Shown here in pieces: positions 59,614 to 64,000 of a stretch of DNA of 64,000 nucleotides. Below the pieces are notes generated by a model. The model saw nothing but the letters and a program-made list of their open reading frames with translations. It had not been told where the DNA came from and made no database searches. Source of the stretch: Demequina activiva (GTDB taxonomy: Bacteria; Actinomycetota; Actinomycetes; Actinomycetales; Demequinaceae). Made by a program: the position numbers and the translations under genes. The stretch spans positions 124,001-188,000 of the forward strand of contig NZ_BONR01000003.1 in the NCBI RefSeq assembly GCF_016862815.1, read 5' to 3'. Position 1 is the first letter of the stretch. Each line of letters opens with the position of its first letter.

Positions 59614-60870
59614 ATGAGCATCGGAGCCACCTGGGCCGGGACCCACACCTTCACCGCTGCCGCCCTGATCGAGGCGACCAGCATCGAGGACGTCGCACGC
59701 GCCGTCCGGGACACCCGCGGACCCGTCCGCGCGCTCGGCACCCGCCACAGCTTCAACGACCTCGCGGACACCGCCGGCACGCTCGTGACGGTGACCGGCA
59801 TCCCGGCAGACCCCGTGCTCGACCACGACGCCCGCACCGTGACGGTCGGCGCGGGCACGCGCTACGGCGACCTCGCGACATGGCTCGAGTCCCGCGGATG
59901 GGCGCTGCACAACATGGGCTCCCTGCCCCACATCTCCGTGGGTGGAGCGGTCGCGACCGGCACCCACGGATCGGGCGTCACGAACGGCTGCCTGTCCGAT
60001 GCGGTGGCGGCGCTGGAGTACGTCGATGCGTCCGGGGCGCTCGCCGTGTCCCGGCGCGGGGACCCAGGGTTCGAGGGCCTCGTGGTGGGGCTGGGCGCGT
60101 ACGGGATCGCGGTGCGCATCACCCTCGACATCCAGCCCACCTACCTGGTGCGCCAGGACGTCTACCGCGGCCTGCCGTGGGACACCCTGCTCGCAGACCT
60201 GCCGGCCGTGATGGCCTCGGGCTACTCGGTCAGCGCATTCACCATGTGGGCCGAGCCGACGGTGCAGCAGGTGTGGCGCAAGACCCGCATCGGCGCCGGC
60301 GAGGAGCCCGCGGAGCGCTGGATGGGCGCACGCATCGAGCGACCCGAGGAGTCGGGCCTGGTCGACGTGCCGCCGGACAACCTCACCGTGAAGGGCGGAG
60401 TCGAGGGTGCGTGGCTCGAGCGGCTTCCTCACTTCCGGCTCGACTCGACGCCGTCCAACGGCGACGAGATCCAGACCGAGTACTTCGTCGCCCTGGAGGA
60501 CGGCGCCGACGCGCTGCGGGCCGTCCGCGAGCTGGGTGAGGCCATCGCGCCCCACCTGCTCATCACGGAGCTGCGCACGGTGGCCGCGGACAGCCTGTGG
60601 CTGTCCGGGGCATACGGGCGCGACACGCTCGCGATCCACTTCACGTGGCGCAACGACGCCGCCGCCGTCGCCTCTCTGACGCCCCGGATCGAGGCCGCGC
60701 TGGCGCCGTTCGGAGCGCGACCCCACTGGGGCAAGGTGCACACCATGACGGCCGATGCGGTGGCGGCGGTCACGCCGCGGCTGGCCGACGCGAAGGCTCA
60801 GTTCGAGCGGCTGGACCCGGCGGGGCGGTTCGCGAACCAGCACCTGCGCAGGCTGGGCATCAGGGACTGA
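59614..60870 (+). CDS. aldO: Alditol oxidase (VAO-family flavoprotein)
   Basis: 418 residues, the same length as Streptomyces AldO, which oxidises xylitol and sorbitol at C1 and makes hydrogen peroxide. Near the N-terminus GTRHSFNDLADT holds H45, matching the His that binds FAD covalently in AldO. VGAGTRYGDLATWLESRGWALHNMGSLPHISVGGAVATGTHGSG is the FAD-binding block, and the C-terminus HWGKVHTMTADAV and FANQHLRRLG match the family. The protein looks soluble. It is divergent from menJ. CTGAGGGCCCTCAG (60867-60880) at the stop codon is a perfect palindrome that may end transcription. Confidence 0.88.
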   Translation: MSIGATWAGTHTFTAAALIEATSIEDVARAVRDTRGPVRALGTRHSFNDLADTAGTLVTVTGIPADPVLDHDARTVTVGAGTRYGDLATWLESRGWALHNMGSLPHISVGGAVATGTHGSGVTNGCLSDAVAALEYVDASGALAVSRRGDPGFEGLVVGLGAYGIAVRITLDIQPTYLVRQDVYRGLPWDTLLADLPAVMASGYSVSAFTMWAEPTVQQVWRKTRIGAGEEPAERWMGARIERPEESGLVDVPPDNLTVKGGVEGAWLERLPHFRLDSTPSNGDEIQTEYFVALEDGADALRAVRELGEAIAPHLLITELRTVAADSLWLSGAYGRDTLAIHFTWRNDAAAVASLTPRIEAALAPFGARPHWGKVHTMTADAVAAVTPRLADAKAQFERLDPAGRFANQHLRRLGIRD

Positions 60871-60882
60871 GGGCCCTCAGGG

Positions 60883-61206
60883 TCACCAGCCGGCGCGGCC
60901 CTGGCAGGTGTTGCCCAGCAGGTACATGCCGCGCTCCTTGTCGGAGAACACCTCCCAGACGCGTGCGCCGTCGCCGGCCTGCGCCGCGGCACGCATGTCG
61001 CGCAGCGTCTGCGTCCCGTGCCTGACCCAGCCGTCGGCCGAGGCCGGCAGCTCCGAGGGACGAGCCGCCTCGTTCGCGAGCAGCTGGTCCACCAGAGCCA
61101 CCACCTCGGCGCCCTTGGCGGGGTCCGTCTGGATGTCGAACACGGCCGCCATCAGCTGCACCGTGGGCTCCTTCGCCGCCGCGCAGTAGTCGTCGATGCC
61201 TGCCAT
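60883..61206 (-). CDS. Conserved-looking hypothetical protein, 107 residues
   Basis: I do not recognise this protein. It is soluble, mostly helical, and starts MAGIDDYCAAAKEPTVQLMAAVFDIQTDP. It ends FSDKERGMYLLGNTCQGRAGW, with two cysteines and no membrane segment or signal. ATG 61206 has AAGGAG 5 nt upstream. It lies 30 nt after the FHA gene on the same strand and ends 12 nt from the convergent aldO stop. Base use is like its neighbours. Confidence 0.8.
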   Translation of the reverse strand: MAGIDDYCAAAKEPTVQLMAAVFDIQTDPAKGAEVVALVDQLLANEAARPSELPASADGWVRHGTQTLRDMRAAAQAGDGARVWEVFSDKERGMYLLGNTCQGRAGW

Positions 61207-61236
61207 GGTGCTCCTTCGTGGGTGGGAGGTCGTGAA

Positions 61237-61848
61237 CTAGCCGTCGAGCCGCGCCGTGAGGGTCGCGCGCACATCGCCGAAGGACAGCACGTCGCCGTGG
61301 CCGATCGCGAGCGGTGCACCGGCAGCGCACGTCGCCGTTCGGCCACCGCGCTCGACGCGGGTCCCGTTCGCCGATCCCAGGTCCTCGATGGTGAGCGCGT
61401 CGCCGCGGCGACGGATCACCGCATGGCTGCGCGACACCGTGCGGCTCGGGTCCTCGACGGCGATCGCATCCGCCCCTGCGTCCGGCGCGGGCCGCCGGCC
61501 GACGACCACGTCACGGGACAGCAGATGCTCGGCTCCATCGACCGCGAGCACCCACACGTAGGACGCCGCACCTGGGGGCGGGGCCGACGGCGATGCCACC
61601 GCGGGCTCGGGCGCGGCGCCCCCCGCGGATGGCGGGACGGCGACGGGCGCGGGGGACGCGGACGGCGCGGGCGGGGCCGGCGGCTCGGGCGCTCGAGGCT
61701 GCGGTGGCGCGGTGCTCTCCGAGCGATCGCTGCGAGAACCGGCGCCCACGGGCTCGGGACCCTGGCGCGTCACCAGCTGGCCGCAGTCCAGGCAGAACAT
61801 GCTGTTGGGGCGCAGATCGCTGCCGCAGTACGAGCACTGTGCTGCCAC
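61237..61848 (-). CDS. FHA domain protein with N-terminal zinc ribbon
   Basis: 203 residues. Residues 5-22 are a zinc ribbon (CSYCGSDLRPNSMFCLDCG). A Pro/Ala/Ser-rich linker follows to about 95, then an FHA domain at about 100-203. The FHA motifs are VVGRRPAPD, SRSHAVI, DLGSANGTRV and GDVLSFGD. FHA domains bind phosphothreonine, so the protein probably reads out a Ser/Thr kinase that is not in this window. GTG 61848 has GGGGGAG 11 nt upstream. It follows the lipoprotein gene by 56 nt. Confidence 0.88.
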   Translation of the reverse strand: MAAQCSYCGSDLRPNSMFCLDCGQLVTRQGPEPVGAGSRSDRSESTAPPQPRAPEPPAPPAPSASPAPVAVPPSAGGAAPEPAVASPSAPPPGAASYVWVLAVDGAEHLLSRDVVVGRRPAPDAGADAIAVEDPSRTVSRSHAVIRRRGDALTIEDLGSANGTRVERGGRTATCAAGAPLAIGHGDVLSFGDVRATLTARLDG

Positions 61849-61904
61849 GTTCGGTTCACTCCCCCTGGTTGCGAGTCGGACGAAAGTCTAGACGCACGCG
61901 ACCC

Positions 61905-62654
61905 TCACTCGGTGTCGAGATCATCACACCCGGAGGCGATCGGAGCGGGTGGCGCGGACCACCGCGAGAACTCGACGGTCGCGGCACCCGACGGGTCCTC
62001 GAGCTCGATCCGTGACGGCACGGGCTGTCCCGTCGCGGAGACCTCGACGGTGCCGACCACGGCGCCTCCGGCGAGCACCTGGAAGGTCACCGACTGGCCG
62101 GTGTCGTCCACCTCCGCTCCTCCCAGCTCGGCGTCGCCCAGCAGCGTCTCGACGATGGCCCGCCCGCTGCCCAGCCACGCCCACTGCGCCCGCAGCGGAT
62201 CGTCGGAAGCGAGGCACAGCCCCGCGGCGTCGGGCCGCCCGAGCGCTGACGCCGCAGCCGGGTCGGCCGCGATCCACAGCTCCTCGCCGGCGCCAGACAG
62301 CGCCACCGTCGCGCCCGACCACGTGGCGCTCGCGTCGAACGCACGCTCCGTCCCGGCGAACGTGAACGAGAAGGGGCTCTGCGTCACCGTGCCGTCCTCC
62401 CGAGTCGTCGAGCGCACCAGGGCGCCGGAGACCTCCGCAGACGTCTGGGCGTCGACCGCCGTCAGGATCGCGGCCTCGACGGTCGCGGAGGGCATCTCCT
62501 CGATCCCGTTGCGCTCGGCTGGCAGAGGCGTGGCCGGGATCGCGTCGAGACCCGCCGGAACCGAGGGAGAGGGCCCTGCCGGCGGCGCACTCGTGCTGCA
62601 GCCCGCGACGATGACGGCGGTGGCGAGCACCAGCGCCAGGCGGAGCGGGCTCAC
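61905..62654 (-). CDS. Lipoprotein of unknown function
   Basis: 249 residues. The start (GTG 62654, MSPLRLALVLATAVIVAGCS) is a lipoprotein signal with the lipobox VAGC. The mature part resembles LppX/LprG-like or DUF1396-type beta proteins: PSATVEAAILTAVDAQTSAEVSGALVRST, then alternating strands. That likeness is weak. It overlaps the preceding membrane-protein gene by 4 nt, so the two are coupled. The longer open frame upstream is the shadow of that gene. Confidence 0.8.
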   Translation of the reverse strand: MSPLRLALVLATAVIVAGCSTSAPPAGPSPSVPAGLDAIPATPLPAERNGIEEMPSATVEAAILTAVDAQTSAEVSGALVRSTTREDGTVTQSPFSFTFAGTERAFDASATWSGATVALSGAGEELWIAADPAAASALGRPDAAGLCLASDDPLRAQWAWLGSGRAIVETLLGDAELGGAEVDDTGQSVTFQVLAGGAVVGTVEVSATGQPVPSRIELEDPSGAATVEFSRWSAPPAPIASGCDDLDTE

Positions 62655-63205
62655 CCGTCGGACACGCAGATCATCGAGCCGCCGGCATCCTCGGCTCCGC
62701 TCGCGGCGGTCGGCACGGGCGCAGGCGGCTCGGAGACGGGCATCACCGCGAAGCACGTGCGCGGGGTGTAGAGCCCCGCGCTGAGCGGGATCCACGCGGT
62801 CTGGCCCTGCACCAGCTGGCTGAGATCCGCGGGTGCCTCGTCACCAGGGTCGTACGCGTACAGCGCGGCCCCGTCCGCGGCGCCGCTCCATGCCAGGGAC
62901 ACGGAGCCGTCGCCGGTCGTGATCGTCAGGCCGTCCACCGCGGCGGCCGCGTCGTCGTCCCCGAACGGGTCAAGCACCAGCAGCACCACCATCGCGACGA
63001 TCGCGAGCACCGTCGTCACGATCGACACGATGAATGCGGGGTGACGGAACCAGCGGCGCCCCGCGCTCTGCGCCTCCTCGACCTCGGGCAGCACCCGCCG
63101 CGGAGACTCCAGTCGCACGCGCGCGGCCTGCGCGTCGCCGAACGGCAGGGCACGCCCTGCGTAGTCATCATGACTGACGCGGTGATGACCCTCAGGGGCG
63201 CTCAT
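62651..63205 (-). CDS. Single-span membrane protein with a small outer domain
   Basis: 184 residues. The cytoplasmic N-terminus is about 55 residues (MSAPEGHHRVSHDDYAGRALPFGD), one helix follows (HPAFIVSIVTTVLAIVAMVVLLVLD), and then an acidic outer domain of about 100 residues. That domain holds GLTITTGDGSVSLAWSGAADGAALYAYDPG, like a fibronectin III strand pattern, and two cysteines. ATG 63205 has GAGGGAA just upstream; the long frame before it is antisense to the next gene. It is the first gene of the operon with the lipoprotein and the FHA protein. Function unknown. Confidence 0.8.
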   Translation of the reverse strand: MSAPEGHHRVSHDDYAGRALPFGDAQAARVRLESPRRVLPEVEEAQSAGRRWFRHPAFIVSIVTTVLAIVAMVVLLVLDPFGDDDAAAAVDGLTITTGDGSVSLAWSGAADGAALYAYDPGDEAPADLSQLVQGQTAWIPLSAGLYTPRTCFAVMPVSEPPAPVPTAASGAEDAGGSMICVSDG

Positions 63206-63297
63206 TGTTCCCTCACGTCCTGCCGGATAGACTCGCGGCGACCGTCGATCGCGGTGGGTGACACCAGCATCATAGGGGGACGCGGGAGGATGCCCGG

Positions 63298-64000
63298 ATG
63301 AGCCGAGACGCGCACCCGCGTCGCCCAGGCGCGACCAGCCGGGCAGTCCTCGTCGCGGTCTGCGCAGGCGCGGTGATCGCTCTCGCACCTCCCGCTGGCG
63401 CGGCGCTCGAGCCGAACGCGGATGCCACCGATCCTGGCGCATCGGCCGCACCCGTCGACCCCATGACCATCGAGGTTCCCTACCTCGCCCAGGCGCAGGT
63501 CTCGATCAATGCGGCGTGGGACCTCGCCGCATGCCCGGCGGCTCCCGAGGGCGCGCCGGTCCAGGTGTCGTGCGAGGACCAGTCCGGCGGCGTGGTCGTC
63601 ACCGCGAGCGCGTTCGACCCCGACGCAGGTCCATGGCCCTTCCCCATCGAGGTCACGACCGAGTCGGGCGACCCCCGCACCCTGGACTACACGCTCGCGC
63701 TGGCGCTGCCGGAGGCCCCGACGCCCGTCGCGGGGCCGTTCGAGTCGCCAGGAGTCGCCGGCGGGCGGACCCTCATCCCTCTCGCGGCGCTGGTCGCCGA
63801 GTGCACCTTCTGCTCGACCGGCGTGGCCGCGAGCGCGCAGGCCGTCGACCCCGAGGACGGGCCGGTGCGGGTGCGAGCCTGGATAGCCGAGCGACACCTG
63901 GTGATCGACGCGGACGCGGACGTCACGGAGGCCGTGATCGCCGTCACCGTCCGCGACGGGGCTCAGACGGCGTCACAGCCAGCGGAGATCACGGTGCCGC
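63298..64000 (+). CDS. Secreted repeat-type surface protein (3' end cut by window edge)
   Basis: 234 codons are visible. ATG 63298 has GGGAGG 8 nt upstream. Residues 1-35 form a signal peptide (basic start, then AVLVAVCAGAVIALAPPAGA). The rest alternates beta strands in units of roughly 80-90 residues (PMTIEVPYLAQAQVSINAAWDLAACPAAPEG and later TLIPLAALVAECTFCSTG), suggesting Ig-like or cadherin-like domains. It is divergent from the FHA/lipoprotein operon across a 92-nt gap. In related genomes such a long secreted protein often precedes MoxR/DUF58/transglutaminase genes; whether that holds lies beyond the window. Confidence 0.72.
   Translation, partial: MSRDAHPRRPGATSRAVLVAVCAGAVIALAPPAGAALEPNADATDPGASAAPVDPMTIEVPYLAQAQVSINAAWDLAACPAAPEGAPVQVSCEDQSGGVVVTASAFDPDAGPWPFPIEVTTESGDPRTLDYTLALALPEAPTPVAGPFESPGVAGGRTLIPLAALVAECTFCSTGVAASAQAVDPEDGPVRVRAWIAERHLVIDADADVTEAVIAVTVRDGAQTASQPAEITVP

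Noticed and set aside
1-64000. Search for CRISPR arrays, insertion sequences, phage genes, toxin-antitoxin pairs and defence systems
   Set aside because: No spaced direct repeats, transposase or integrase motifs, or recognisable defence genes were seen.

Overview
The window is about 64 kb of roughly 70% G+C DNA. The gene content points to an actinobacterium of the Micrococcales, of the Demequinaceae/Cellulomonadaceae/Beutenbergiaceae type; the species cannot be fixed from the sequence alone. The markers are the block rpmG, hadA, hadB, murB, aminotransferase, tRNA-Trp, secE, nusG; a NusG with a long acidic N-terminal extension; a menaquinone-type complex I cluster; mycobacterial-type FprA and sulfite reductase; and many genes that start 6-8 nt after a TANNNT -10 box (leaderless type). 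I see no insertion sequence, phage, CRISPR array or rRNA.

Layout. 1-2400: nusG (cut by the left edge), secE and tRNA-Trp on the minus strand, then an aminotransferase. 2400-13,840: a block of transport and signalling genes (TetR with two operators and a divergent membrane protein, ABC-2 exporter, secreted His-rich protein, OmpR-type and NarL-type two-component systems, MacB-like exporter) ending in a strong bidirectional terminator. 13,877-20,009: murB, MFS/LacI pair, hadB-hadA, a secreted-type EEP phosphohydrolase, rpmG, tRNA-Met and tRNA-Thr. 20,094-26,900: YcaQ-like DNA glycosylase, sugar porter, tRNA-Tyr, yajQ, a pyruvate oxidase pair, htpX. 26,962-32,818: sulfur/redox block with fprA, a phospholipase D-like protein, a 23-codon Cys-rich leader ORF, sulfite reductase and cysH. 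33,032-37,712: three overlapping genes for a membrane beta-glucan synthase, a membrane-fusion-type protein and a GH81 beta-1,3-glucanase lipoprotein. 37,817-41,585: rarD, an ECF sigma factor with a membrane partner, an O-methyltransferase. 41,656-59,502: one minus-strand run of 16 genes: MenJ-like reductase, nuoA to nuoN, polyprenyl diphosphate synthase. 59,614-64,000: alditol oxidase, a small operon with an FHA protein and a lipoprotein, and the start of a secreted protein cut by the right edge.

How the genes work together. FprA can supply reduced ferredoxin to the ferredoxin-type sulfite reductase, while CysH makes the sulfite. The pair is preceded by a poly-cysteine leader ORF whose last codons, an anti-Shine-Dalgarno segment and the sulfite reductase ribosome site can form alternative pairs, which reads as a cysteine attenuator. 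The MenJ-like reductase and the polyprenyl synthase bracket complex I, so quinone side-chain synthesis and saturation are transcribed with the enzyme that reduces the quinone. The glucan operon joins polymerisation, envelope passage and cleavage of one polymer.

Best candidates for something new: the cysteine attenuator (30,119-30,299) and the beta-glucan operon (33,032-37,712). Coordinates, starts, repeats and hairpins were worked out by eye; no database search or folding program was run.
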